From: Ustulina deusta | Lineage: Eukaryota; Ascomycota; Sordariomycetes; Xylariales; Xylariaceae | Direction: 5' to 3' | DNA: 64,000 nt | Assembly (NCBI GenBank): GCA_023159155.1 | Contig: JAJNNX010000010.1 | Span: forward strand, 682,001 to 746,000 | Shown: positions 36,367-46,511 of the stretch, piece by piece | How the letters are laid out: each line of letters opens with the position of its first letter | How positions within the stretch are numbered: the first letter of the stretch is position 1 | The notes under the pieces: generated by a model | Seen by the model: the letters and a program-made list of their open reading frames with translations, nothing else | The model's database searches: none | Told to the model about the DNA's origin: nothing | Program-made: the position numbers and the translations under genes

Positions 36367-37614
36367 AGGGACGGGCACAACAACCCTCGGAATTGATAGG
36401 GGAGCGGCTTGGTTTTTGAGGCATATGCTGATAACAGGGTTTATGGTTTAGTTTTACACGCTCGTTTTCTGTTGTGTTCGGATTGGGCGGCAATTCCAGG
36501 GGTGAAGATGGAGCTCGTGATCAACATACTCCTTACATCCGACCTTCGGACAACAATCTAGCTTGCGTCTCAACGCTAGACCGTAGACTAGATTTAATCA
36601 ATCTGGTCATTCTATGGTGTTACACAGATTCCCATTGCATTTGACGTCATGCTGTGATATACTGATTGGTTAATTATCACTCTGCATCTGGATGACGCCT
36701 CCCTTGACACGTCATATACTAAATATAGGGCCTAGCGTAGTTGTACGTGCTTAATTATGCGTGTTGGTCAACGTCCGAACAAGATATCTTTTTGAATCCT
36801 GGAAGAAAGTGAGACCCTAGAGCTCCGAGGGCGGGTCTTCTTGCAATTCTAGCGCCTCCTGCTTGCTGGGTCGCAACTAGGCTGGAGAAGATTCGCCGGT
36901 CATGAACAGAGCATAGATAGGTCGTGTATTTCTGATTTTCATGAGAAGACGTCTTTAATGTATCCGATGCAGCAGTCTGCGTAACCTAGAGTCACACACC
37001 ACGTTTCTTCCGAAGTTCTTTGCGAATCATTGGTTCATCCAGTAATACTCCGAACAACATATGAGCATCTTTTTGGTTGGTTTCGCTCCGTTTCGCTCAG
37101 AGTTCAACATTGCTGCGCAGAGCCTCATATAATTATACCGTCAATTCACTCACGGAATTGACGGCGTCGTTTTTTCCGTCACATATATGAGTCCGCCCAA
37201 ACGTGGACAAGGGGGCATAGGCTGTAAGGACACATCCAGCTACCTCAAACTGAGAGCGTAGAAGTTTTTGACTTGGTTAGTACTACAGTCTAGTTTCGAC
37301 GCAGAACGAAGGGTGAGCAATGTTACTTAAAAAAAATCCAAGCTACAAAGATATATATAAGGATAAGGAGCGGAGCATATCCTCTGCTACATTAGTTTAA
37401 TCACATGTCCATAATTACAGTGAACAATTCCAAGCTCACAGCCGGAAAGAAGTAGACTAATAAAAATATGGGTTATTGGGGGCTACGGCACAGTCTTGCC
37501 AACTCTCTATCTCTACCCAGTGCAGCCATTTTCGGCAGGCCAAACTTCGAGACGGGAACTTTATGTGGAATGTAGTAAATTACCTATCTAAGAATTTAGC
37601 ATGACTTTGTCTCT
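36367..37614. other. Spacer with a perfect inverted repeat
   Basis: No gene seen. It contains a 10-bp perfect inverted repeat (37138-37164) followed by a T-run. Confidence 0.5.
37138..37164. repeat. Perfect 10-bp inverted repeat with 7-nt loop
   Basis: CCGTCAATTC and GAATTGACGG separated by ACTCACG, followed by CGTCGTTTTTT. It could be a palindromic protein-binding site or a transcript hairpin. It sits about 0.45 kb from the 3' end of the gene at 37615. Confidence 0.6.
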
Positions 37615-38355
37615 CTACTCTGGCGAAGCAATTGAGACATGATTACTTGTTACAATGCCGACTAGCTTTCTCCAAAGCTTTGTAAGCGATTGTGACATCC
37701 CCCTCGGGCGCGCATGCTCATTGACATTTTTAGTTATGAAATTTACTTGAATGTAGTCACCGCAGTTACGCTGCCGCATAAGTTCAAGATCGGCAAGCTC
37801 AAGTCTAGGCTGGTGAGGTCTGTTAGGTGTGAGACCAACTTGGATGGAGTCACCACTGTTACGCTTACGCCACTGCACCAGTCCAGGACCAGGTTGGCGA
37901 GCTCCGCCTCCCAACGTAGCAGGAGGGCTATTATTCCAGACAATGTAAGCTTCCATTGCAGAGGCTGAAGCATGCGGCTGGCATTTTTCAAGGCATATGC
38001 CTTGAACCATACCATCCAGGCTTGTAGCTATATCTATCTCTGCCGGGATGTCGTCGCTAAACGCGGGATACCACTCCATAATTGGTTCGCAATTTGTCGA
38101 GTTCTCAGATCGGAATTTCTTCCAGCAATTAACATGCCGGAATCTGATTTGGTAACAGGGGCGGGGCTCGTTGGGTTGGGCTTCAGCTGCAGGAGTATTT
38201 GGCTTAATTGCTGGAAGGGTGGATGATTCTTCTCCTTCATTATCATCACCATCATCACGGCGATAAATGGGTGGCCGACAGGGAGTAGTGGGTTTTCGGT
38301 GAGGGTCGAAATAAAGGCCATGTTCACCTTTGATAAAATGTGGAGGCAGTGGCAT
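37615..38355 (-). CDS. Orphan protein with a duplicated RN-x-GD-x-IQV motif
   Basis: Single exon. The ORF is open from 38454, but the ATG at 38355 (MPLPPHFIKGEHGLY) follows a typical leader and gives 246 residues. The N-terminal third is Pro-rich and acidic. The middle carries cysteines (PRPCYQIRFRHVNCWKKF, STNCEPIMEWYP, ICLEKC). The C-terminal part contains two similar modules, WRKRNSGDSIQVGLTPN and MRQRNCGDYIQVNFITKN, about 34 residues apart. I recognise no domain. Paired short repeats with an N-x-GD-x-xQ core are reminiscent of fungal amyloid signalling repeats, but this is only a suggestion. No signal peptide or membrane helix. Confidence 0.6.
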   Translation of the reverse strand: MPLPPHFIKGEHGLYFDPHRKPTTPCRPPIYRRDDGDDNEGEESSTLPAIKPNTPAAEAQPNEPRPCYQIRFRHVNCWKKFRSENSTNCEPIMEWYPAFSDDIPAEIDIATSLDGMVQGICLEKCQPHASASAMEAYIVWNNSPPATLGGGARQPGPGLVQWRKRNSGDSIQVGLTPNRPHQPRLELADLELMRQRNCGDYIQVNFITKNVNEHARPRGMSQSLTKLWRKLVGIVTSNHVSIASPE

Positions 38356-39982
38356 AATGTTCAAGGTGTGGCTTGTGTAAATTGCTGTTGTAGAATGTTG
38401 AAGAGTTTTTAGCAAACGTGACTGAGACTCTGGAATCTGTGCAAGGAATCGCATCGATTCTTATAGAAAGACATTCTTAAAACTGTTTATTAATAATGGC
38501 AGCATTTAACAACACCGAGTTATTCTGTTCTATGAACAGCCCCATAGTATGTTAAGTTCTCATACAGTTGTTTTAACATTGCTGTTGGCATTAAGTATGG
38601 ATCTTGTGGGCATTCATAAACAAAAAAGGTGTTCTATGCAACGAAAGGAGGTCAAAAGGGAATTTAAGCAATACTAGTACTCGAAAATTTGTATTGTTCT
38701 TTGTGCTACCATTGTGTTTCTTTCTGCTTGCAGTAGCAGCATATTACTGTATACTTCAATATATAAGCTAGTAGGATTTCTTGTATACATATTGCATCCA
38801 AGCCTTTGTTAAGGATGGATTAGATACAAAAACTGCAGAACAGATCATTGCATCAGGTGCTATCAAAAGCTCAAGCACAAAAAAAGGTTATCAATTGACA
38901 GCATTGGTATATCATCTGCGGAACAACTATACAAAGTATACAATGCTCTAATGCCTACTACATATGAAGAAGAACTAAACCACGTCGGCATTTGTAGGCT
39001 GGCTCTAATAGTTGTTTACCGATTTTTACGTTGCGAAGTATGCCAAGGTCACTGGAACTCTTCCTCGGATTTGGTTATACCTGGTTCAACTCCCTTGCCG
39101 GTTGCTTGCGTTTCTTGCGGATCCTAGTGTCTACGTCGGCAAAATGAGATCTATGGCTTGCGGTTCTGCAATATATACTGCTCCTAAGTACTACATACAC
39201 AAAGCCCGCAGATGCAAACATTCCTCATACTAGGAGCACTCGTCGCAAGTTAACTTGGGATTCGAAGTACCAACAAAGCAACTTTGCTCTCTGGCGTAAA
39301 AAAGAAGACACTATAAAGATCTACCTAGCAGGGTAAAGTTAATTATTACTGCTCCTGTCGCAATGGCCAAGTATATATACGTGGACACGGACCCAAAGTG
39401 GGTAGGTAATTGAGCACAGCAAGAAGTACTACATTCCCAAGGAGCCAAGTTGCAGATGTTGGCAAGGAGCTTGGAGACCCGAGAATGCATCTATCAACAG
39501 AGTGCATGCACTATGCTACGGTCAGAGATGTTCTTAAGAGAGTAAGTAAGTAAGTGAACGGGAAATAGATGTGCAAGATCTACTCAATCGCCCGGAGCAA
39601 TACCTATAGCGAATTTGGACAGCAAGGGCACGCCGTGGTGCATGATCAAACAAAACACCACTGCATCGATCACTGGCATTACGGCGAAAACGCTCGTCAG
39701 GTAGGTAGGTTTAATAGCAGAGTTAGTATGCGGGGGATCTGTAGGGGCAGATGTAGGTGTGTAAGTGCAGTTGCGTTAGTGTTCGAGGCTAATAGGGGCT
39801 GTACGCTAGCTAGGTTGGTGTAGGCCCAGACGGGTGAGGACAGGTGCCGAACACATATCCACTTCTAGAAGTACCTTGCCATATAAAATTGCCTGTCTAG
39901 TACTTAAGATCCCACAATCCTTGTTCTAAAAATAATCATTGTGTCAAAACAATCATCGTTTCCCGTTAGGGAACAAAATGAT
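38356..39982. other. Gene-free stretch before the tRNA genes
   Basis: Short ORFs only, with no recognisable product. GTAGGTAGGT-type motifs occur at 39400-39415 and around 39700. Confidence 0.5.
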
Positions 39983-40055
39983 TGAAGCTGGCCCGATTTG
40001 AACGGACAACCTTCGGGACTGGAATCCGACGCGCTAGCCGTTGCGCCACAGCTCC
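39983..40055 (-). tRNA. tRNA-Trp (CCA), intronless
   Basis: A 73-nt cloverleaf on the minus strand: acceptor GGAGCTG/CAGCTTC with discriminator A, D arm GCGC/GCGC, anticodon arm TCGGA-TTCCAGT-CCCGA with anticodon CCA, T arm GTCCG/CGGGC with loop TTCAAAT. The helices pair apart from an A31-C39 mismatch at the base of the anticodon loop and tolerated G-U pairs. The D-arm sequence resembles eukaryotic tRNA-Trp. Confidence 0.8.
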
Positions 40056-40200
40056 ATGTACGGCCCGATCAATAGGTTAATACATAAAGCGATGATTGGG
40101 CGGTAGGTAGAAAGCAAAAGGAACAAAAAGACATCTATTCTATAACGGAAAAAAAAAGTTAGGATTGCCACCTTCTGTCGTAAATAGCAATATATCAAAT

Positions 40201-40330
40201 TGAACCCAACCCGATTTGAACGGATGACCTTCTGGAGGCAGACTTATATTTACTTTACTGGAGTGGATTACCCCAGTATTTGTAAAGTTTTAAGCTGGAA
40301 TCAGATGCTCTACCGCTGAGCTATGGGTCC
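40201..40330 (-). tRNA. tRNA-Trp (CCA) with a 58-nt intron
   Basis: A minus-strand tRNA with acceptor GGACCCA/TGGGTTC, discriminator A, D arm GCTC/GAGC and anticodon arm TCTGA-TTCCAG, interrupted by 58 nt after position 37 and resuming T-CCAGA. T arm ATCCG/CGGGT with loop TTCAAAT. The intron contains the complementary pair ACTTTAC/GTAAAGT and an inner TACTGG/CCAGTA, consistent with a foldable tRNA intron. As in its neighbour, A31 faces C39. The mature length is 72 nt. Confidence 0.8.
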
Positions 40331-40737
40331 AGTGTTGACAGGCTGACTGTTAATAACATTCTAAGTCGTTAGGCCATGCAGATCAGTGGAGGAAATACTG
40401 AGCATTAGACTCGTTTAGGCTTTCCTCAGAAAAGGCGGTCAGAAGCGGCAGAGCCCGTTGGACCCTGGCACCGCCACAATAAGTCAGCAGAGCACTCTGT
40501 ACCGAGTGTTCAATATTGCCAGTATGCCCATCTCTCCCTCACGGTTTACCATCAGCAGTTTACAGGCTCGACATGGTGTTATGTAGCGTGAAGGAGAATG
40601 GCATACAGCATCCGGGTCACGACATACCTACAGAACCTGATTTCGGCGCAGATACAGTGTGGAACCTAAGTAAAGAATATAACAAAGGTTGCAGACAGCT
40701 GAAATATAGGTAGCAAGTTCTCAACAGAACCAGAGGG

Positions 40738-40746
40738 TATATATAG
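40738..40746 (+). promoter_or_regulatory. Candidate TATA box before the small ORF
   Basis: TATATATAG about 165 bp upstream of the ATG at 40906, followed by a C/T-rich stretch. Confidence 0.3.
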
Positions 40747-40905
40747 ACCTGCTCTTACACGATTGGCTAGCTGCTGTACAAACCATAATACGCTGGCAAA
40801 TAGAGGTATGTCTTTCCCGTCCTTACATCCATCCGCGGAAGCACCCTTCACCAACTTTCTCCCTACACTGAAATTTTCTACCAAGCACTGCAACAGTCAG
40901 CCACA

Positions 40906-41136
40906 ATGCTTAGCATTCTACCAGGCAGTCTCCCTTTCATTGCCGCTACTGGCAGCCCCCTCCGAGTAGATCCCCTGAATTCTCGAGCTCCAGAGATCCA
41001 AGCCGTAGGCAGTGCCCTGGGGAGCCAAATGCCCAACTTCACCGATAAAGATTCTACGGAGCCCATAAACTTCCGAAGAAAGAAAAAACGCAGCAGGAAA
41101 CCTCTAGAATGTCCGGCGTCTTCGTATCCTCACTAA
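40906..41136 (+). CDS. Possible small protein (76 aa), unrecognised
   Basis: The ATG lies in a good fungal context (CAGCCACAATG) behind a TATA box and pyrimidine-rich leader. The 76-residue product begins MLSILPGSLPFIAATGSPL and has a basic patch (RRKKKRSRK) near the C-terminus. No domain recognised. The promoter-like context is the main support. A longer spliced product or a chance ORF are both possible. Confidence 0.35.
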   Translation: MLSILPGSLPFIAATGSPLRVDPLNSRAPEIQAVGSALGSQMPNFTDKDSTEPINFRRKKKRSRKPLECPASSYPH

Positions 41137-43270
41137 TAACAAGTACAATGAATGCCGTGAAGAGCACTCGGCTTCTTGTCAAAAGATTCAACAGTGCCAA
41201 CGAGGAGAAGAAGGGAAAAAAAAAACAACGCTAAACCTATCTCCTCGTCTTCGTTGAGCGCCAGTTCGCTACCTACTGAAAGCTTCAACACTACGAATTA
41301 CCGGTAGGCTCCTTCTATCCTATAAGTATATCATTTTAGCTATTTTAATGTTTTATCGACGTTAAGTGTTCATCTATAGGGATCCTGTAACCTTATAAAT
41401 AATAATAGATATTAAGTAGGTTAAAATATTTGCAGAGCACAAACGCTACTTTTGTAACTTGGATGCATAAAGGTCGCACTTTATAAGCAACACCTACAAC
41501 ACTACTAGACAGCAGGCAGGATATACAGAATAACACGCCGAGCACCGTATCCTTTACATATATGTAGTTAGCCGTACCTACTAGCTTGAAGCGTTTAAAG
41601 ACGAAGAACATTCAACACAGCTTATATTAGCAGCACTATGTATGCTGCCCTCGGTTCCATTTTACAGTGTTCTGGCCCTCAATATTGTCCTACTAGGAGA
41701 TGCAGTGTCAGAGTGGGTTATCCCAGAGTGAAGGCTGGTCACAAGTAGGTCGCAAGTAGGTCACTGGTAGATAGAAAGGTATAGGTAAGGGCTCAATATC
41801 ATTGATTCCTGACCTTTCTCTCCTAAGTAGATTGGGGAGAAGTAGGTCTTTATATAAACATGTCCTAGAGTACAGACCCACATGGGTAGCTTCTACCCAC
41901 TGGTGACCCTGGTCCCTGACATGCAGTCAGCGAATGTCTTACCTTCATGACCGCATAGGCATTCGAAGACGACGGACGGTCGTGTATAATCAGTGTGGGT
42001 CTACGGTGTAGGTTTGGAGAGGTCAGGACGTGGATGAAGACGATTAGTCGATGGTCGTTGACCGCTACCATTCCGACTGTTTTGGATTCACTCGGCACGC
42101 CGCTCTCAGTGCTAGGCTCTAGTAGGGTTGGCACCATATTGATTACCTAGGTCATGTAGGTAGGTCTTTATATATTATTCTTGGTTATAAGTCAATCAAT
42201 ATCCGCTATTACAACTTAATCACTCTTGCGTATAATTATCCCGAGGGTATTTCATGTCAACGTTCTAGAAGGCTTAGGCCGACCAGTTTTATCTGCGGCT
42301 TCATGTAGCGAGAATGTTCAAGCCGGAGGGTTCCGACGTGGTTATAATGGCAACAGGCTTTTCATCTCTACTGGTTGTGAACAACCCTCTTCGCTGGCAG
42401 AGAGGGCAACTACCGTGCAGGTAGATACATAATTATCTCTCCAACTTTCTCTTGAAGGGATTCTCAACGAGGGTGGCAATCTGCGCTCTCAAGTCTCTAA
42501 TACTTGTTCGGAGACGCCTCCAACCACTCCAACTTGCAGCTTGGCACATGATATTCGTTGGCTACCTAAGCACTCACCTACTACCTAGTAGGTAGTATGG
42601 AATGCGAAAGTATCGAACGACATTGTAGAGGGTTTGTTTGGTATCGGTTTGCATCTCGGTGCTGCTGTGTATCCCGAAAGACCCCATGCCCCCACCTCAG
42701 CCGCATGAGACAGGTACCGCACTATTCCTAACTAGACCACCCCTGGCATTCCAACCCAGTTTCGTGATGTCTGGCTCTGTCTAGCCGCTTGTCATCCACT
42801 AGGCACGAGAGATCGTAGCGCTAGTTGGCAAGAGACCGCGAGGCCGGCCGTGTCCATACACTAACCAGATCACCAATAGAAGGAAGTGCTAGGTAGTATC
42901 CCCACTGCTAATTGCCGTAATCCCCGCGGGCACAGTCTAGTCTACTCGGTACTTATATTTAGCTAGCCTCCAGAACAACAAAACCACTTTCTCTGGAAAT
43001 CTCTCTGAAAATCTTGCTGCAAGCACCCGAAAATTGGAGGCTGCCGGTTGGCTTACAAGGCGTCGCGAGGCCCTGCAGCAACTTGTCTACTACGCCTGCT
43101 ATTACCTAACCTAATAATTAAGTACCTATCCAATTAGGGACCATTTTGGTTCACTTCCATCATCCCGTTTCCCCCATACCCCTAGAAGACTCGCTTAGTA
43201 CGTGTGCCGGGAACCGTCCGAGCTTGTCATTACTATTGGTGCAGTTCATAACTCTCTCTCTCCCTGCTCA

Positions 43271-44674
43271 ATGTCAGCTATCGCAGCTGCCCCTAGCCCA
43301 AATGGCCAAGGGTCCAGGACTCAACTCCCAAGCGACGAGCGGGTTCTCGATCTCGAGGAACTTTCTCATCCGGTCCTTTCAAGGATTGTATGCGCCAAAT
43401 ATATTAGGATATACTGGCACGATTACACATCCTCGGCAAAGTGCCGTGTGGTTCCTTCTCGCCGCGTCTACGCCGCCTTAAGGGACGGCGAACCCTTTAC
43501 CATCACGATTACCAAAGCCAGTCTTGGACTCCTTCCCAACGACACCATGGCTCCGGGAGTCACCGGCACAGGAGTAATCTTGCTAAGTCCGGACTGGGAC
43601 ACCTTGAAGGATGGCCCTGCTCCCGGACATCTGAGCTGCTATGCCTACATGCTAGAAGAGGATGGGTCATCTGCCCGCCTGTGCCCGCGTGGCATCTTGT
43701 CTCGCGCCATGGAGCACGCTGCGCTCGCCGGCTTGACGTTTCAGGTCGGCTTCGAGATGGAATTCACCGTGCTCGAACGCACGGGAGACCCCGACGACAA
43801 ATATCGGATGCTCTCCAACGACGGTCACGCGTGGTCGATGGCCCGCGCCCTTGCCAGCTGGGGTGCTGAAGGAAGCTTCAATACGGTTGCTGATGAGATT
43901 CTGGACGCCCTTGTCAAGGCTGGCATAGAGTTCGAACAATTCCACCCCGAAGGAGCGCCAGGCCAGTACGAGATTGTCCTCCCTCCCAAAAAGCCGCTCG
44001 AAGCTTGCGATACCCTTTTGCATGCCCGGCAGATCGTCGAAAGTGCTGCTGCGCGTCATGGGTTCCGCGTCACGCTTCACCCTCGACCCTTTCCACCCGG
44101 GATTGGAAATGGGTCCCACGCACACATGTCCATCACATCCAAAGATGGCGACAACCCAAGCATTTACGAACGATTTTACAGCGGCATACTCGAGCACTTC
44201 CCGGCCATCTTCGCGTTTACGAATAGCCACCCGACAAGCTACGAGCGCATGGTCGACGGACTGTGGGCAGGCGGCCGCTGGGTTACTTGGGGGACGCACA
44301 ACAAGGAGGCGCCGCTACGTAAGTGCAAAGACAGTCATTGGGAAGTCAAGGTGATGGATGGGATCGCGAACCCATACTTGGCCCTGGCGGCGCTCATATT
44401 CGGGGGTACTGGGGGTGCGGCATTGACCATGGGAGATTGTCCAGTCGACCCCGCGAAACTTAGCAGCGAGGAGAGGAAAGCGTTAGGCATCAGAACACAG
44501 TTTCCTAGCAATCTCGAAGAGGCGCTAGAAGCCCTCACAAGTGATGTCAAAATGGTTGATTTGCTTGGCAAAGACGTCGTGGAGCGATACGCCGCCGTCA
44601 AGAAGGGGGAGATCCAATTGCTGAATTCCCTGCCCGAAGAGAAGAGGCGGATGTGGGTTATGGAGAGATACTAG
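43271..44674 (+). CDS. Glutamine-synthetase-like ligase (GS family, type I-like/PuuA-FluG relative)
   Basis: Single exon. The frame is open from an ATG at 43202, but the ATG at 43271 (MSAIAAAPSPNG) is preferred, giving 467 residues. GS catalytic-domain blocks appear in order: GFEMEFTVLER (Glu ligands), EQFHPEGAPGQYEIVL (second metal/glutamate site), GIGNGSHAHMS (His metal ligand), RWVTWGTHNKEAPLRKC (substrate Arg loop) and WEVKVMDGIANPYLALAALI. The family couples ATP to gamma-glutamyl transfer onto ammonia or amines. Divergence from canonical fungal GS (about 360 residues, type II) and the type I-like motifs point to a specialised gamma-glutamyl ligase such as those acting on polyamines or other amines. 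The substrate cannot be told from sequence. Confidence 0.88.
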   Translation: MSAIAAAPSPNGQGSRTQLPSDERVLDLEELSHPVLSRIVCAKYIRIYWHDYTSSAKCRVVPSRRVYAALRDGEPFTITITKASLGLLPNDTMAPGVTGTGVILLSPDWDTLKDGPAPGHLSCYAYMLEEDGSSARLCPRGILSRAMEHAALAGLTFQVGFEMEFTVLERTGDPDDKYRMLSNDGHAWSMARALASWGAEGSFNTVADEILDALVKAGIEFEQFHPEGAPGQYEIVLPPKKPLEACDTLLHARQIVESAAARHGFRVTLHPRPFPPGIGNGSHAHMSITSKDGDNPSIYERFYSGILEHFPAIFAFTNSHPTSYERMVDGLWAGGRWVTWGTHNKEAPLRKCKDSHWEVKVMDGIANPYLALAALIFGGTGGAALTMGDCPVDPAKLSSEERKALGIRTQFPSNLEEALEALTSDVKMVDLLGKDVVERYAAVKKGEIQLLNSLPEEKRRMWVMERY

Positions 44675-45637
44675 ATAACTAGACTAAACTATATTTGGAT
44701 AATACACCACCGAGGTACGAGCGGCCTGCATTTCGTGATCGAGGTTGCGAAAAAGTAAAGAGATATATTGTCGGCGAGTAGGCAATCAATCGCCGTCTTT
44801 CTCGGCTTCTGCTTCGCGCCGTCTATATTTTCCGTCCTTCCACGATCCTAGTGATCCCGGATGTCAGAGAGTTGTACACTTTGGAGAAAGTATCATCGCA
44901 ATGGATACCAGCATTGGAGACGTGGGTGGAGGCTCAAGGGTATGTATGGCATGACGTATGAGGAGGACCCTGTTGTTCTTGAAAACAGGGACCAACATAC
45001 CCAGAACGGTAACACTCCAATACCGGTACCATGGTCCCATCCAAAAAATAAACATGTACTACCGATAACAAATTTCCCTTTTGGTAACCATTCATGTATG
45101 TGTTTTTGAAGGTCTACGTCTAGCTCATGTTTGACCAGTTTTTTGATGATATTCTTTGCAGCGCTCTGATCCAGCACAGAATGGCTTGGATCGCGCTTCT
45201 CACCTGTACATGTATTATGCATACCATCCCCTGTCTCTGGAAGGAGAAGTCTACGCCGTGGCAATCGATACAGTTATGAGCTCTACAACCTGTGTGTAGA
45301 GATGCGATATCGCTCAAGCTCTTACAGGAGCTAATTAGCACGGTAGTTTATCCGCAGCGTTACACAACGAAGATGAGTCCCAGCTCGGGCAAACGTTGCT
45401 AAGGACTGGATAACAATGGTCAAATATCATCATATCCAAAGAACCAACTTGGGCTATGAGTATTGCACTCCGAGCCGTTAGGTAGAGTGTCAGATCTGTG
45501 CAATTAAAGATCCGAAATTGAAGAGCTATTCGTGCGTCCATCCAACTGAAGCGCCTGCTAAAATGCGACGAGAACATAGCCTCAATATCCTGAATTGCCG
45601 CCACCGCATTCTTCTATTGAAAATTGATGCAACTAGC
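44675..45637. other. Convergent 3' region between the GS-like and EXPERA genes
   Basis: The flanking genes converge. Only short unsupported ORFs on both strands; no gene seen. Confidence 0.5.
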
Positions 45638-46511
45638 CTACTCCGACTTCTTCGTGGCGTTTACCTTAGCCCTGACGGCATAGGCGTCGTTCATGTCGGA
45701 GACGGCGACATAGCACGCGTACAGAGGGATAAAGACCCAGAGGACATTGAAGAACACCAGGTACACCCACTTGTACATGAATGTGCTAAGGTCGAGGTTG
45801 TAGTTCATGACCAACCACTCCGGACAGAACGTGATCCAGCCGCCGTACAGTTCCATGGTCGCGATGACAACCATGAACACGTTAACGCTCTCCTTCTTTT
45901 TCGCGATACCGTATGAGACGTAGGCAGCCAGCGGGCCGGCGATAAAGACGGTCAGTAGCTCGAGACTGATTACGGCCTATTGGGAAAAGTACAACGTTAG
46001 CGAAGCCTTGCAGGTCGGGAGGGGTTTCGGGAGACCCGGAGAGGAGGGGGGAGGGGGGGGAGGGGGGCCGAATGAGGGGTAGAGGCGAGAGTAAGCAGAA
46101 GAACATCGAACATACCAGGTCAGCACCACCCCAGCGACGGTCGGCCTTTGCGTAAATCATCCACAGCTGAGCCATAGGGGCATCGCCACCAGCCTGAGGG
46201 CCATATGCGCGGCTGGTATGTCCGAGGAAGTTGAAGGCGGTCGGGGCGAGAGCGTGCGGGTTCGAGACGCTCGAGAGGGGGATCCAGGAGAAGAAGCAGT
46301 GGTATAGAAAGCTGCCCTCTAAGCAAAAGTGAATAAGGGCGTCGAAGGCGTGCCAGATGAAAAGGAAGCGGCGGGCCTTCGAGATGCTGCTGTCGAGCGT
46401 CGCGAGCGAGAGGCCATATGCAACAACCAGGATCGCAACGGTCGAGGCGAGCGACCAAAGCGTGATGGGATCGAAGAGATCGGCGGGTAAGTTCTCCCTG
46501 AGGTAATCCAT
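45638..46511 (-). CDS. EXPERA-domain membrane protein, EBP-like
   Basis: Two exons, 46116-46511 and 45638-45976, joined by a 139-bp phase-0 intron, giving 244 residues. Several membrane helices are visible: SLASTVAILVVAYGLSLA (about 20-37), the LFIWHAFDALIHFCLEG segment (about 50-67), LELLTVFIAGPLAAYV, VFMVVIATMELYGGW and WVYLVFFNVLWVFIPLYACY. The first core block (IWHAFDALIHFCLEG), then MAQLWMIYAKADRRWGGAD, are the EBP/emopamil-binding signature (H..IEG, KaDSRW). Animal and plant members are sterol C8-C7 isomerases of the ER. Fungi usually use the unrelated ERG2, so the role of this fungal member is uncertain. The intron has a long C-run on the coding strand. Confidence 0.88.
46041..46068 (+). 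repeat. G-rich tract inside the EXPERA-gene intron
   Basis: GAGGAGG followed by runs of six, eight and six G separated by single A, on the strand opposite the coding strand. It can form G-quadruplexes on the template strand of this gene. Confidence 0.7.

Larger units (their letters stand above)
40331..43270. other. Intergenic stretch with one possible small ORF
   Basis: Apart from the small ORF at 40906, no gene is seen. The final 700 bp carry TAGGTA/TACCTA palindromes (42145-42165, 42578-42600) and the C/T-rich leader of the glutamine-synthetase-like gene. Confidence 0.5.

Noticed and set aside
37138..37175. Hairpin plus T-run as a bacterial-type terminator
   Set aside because: The sequence is clearly fungal, where such terminators are not used; kept only as an inverted repeat.
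43202..43270. Upstream ATG at 43202 as start of the GS-like protein
   Set aside because: The 23 extra residues are Cys/Ser-rich and leader-like; the ATG at 43271 gives a typical N-terminus.
43667..44299. 210-codon minus-strand frame inside the GS-like gene
   Set aside because: Antisense shadow of a GC-rich third-position coding frame; the plus strand has all GS motifs.
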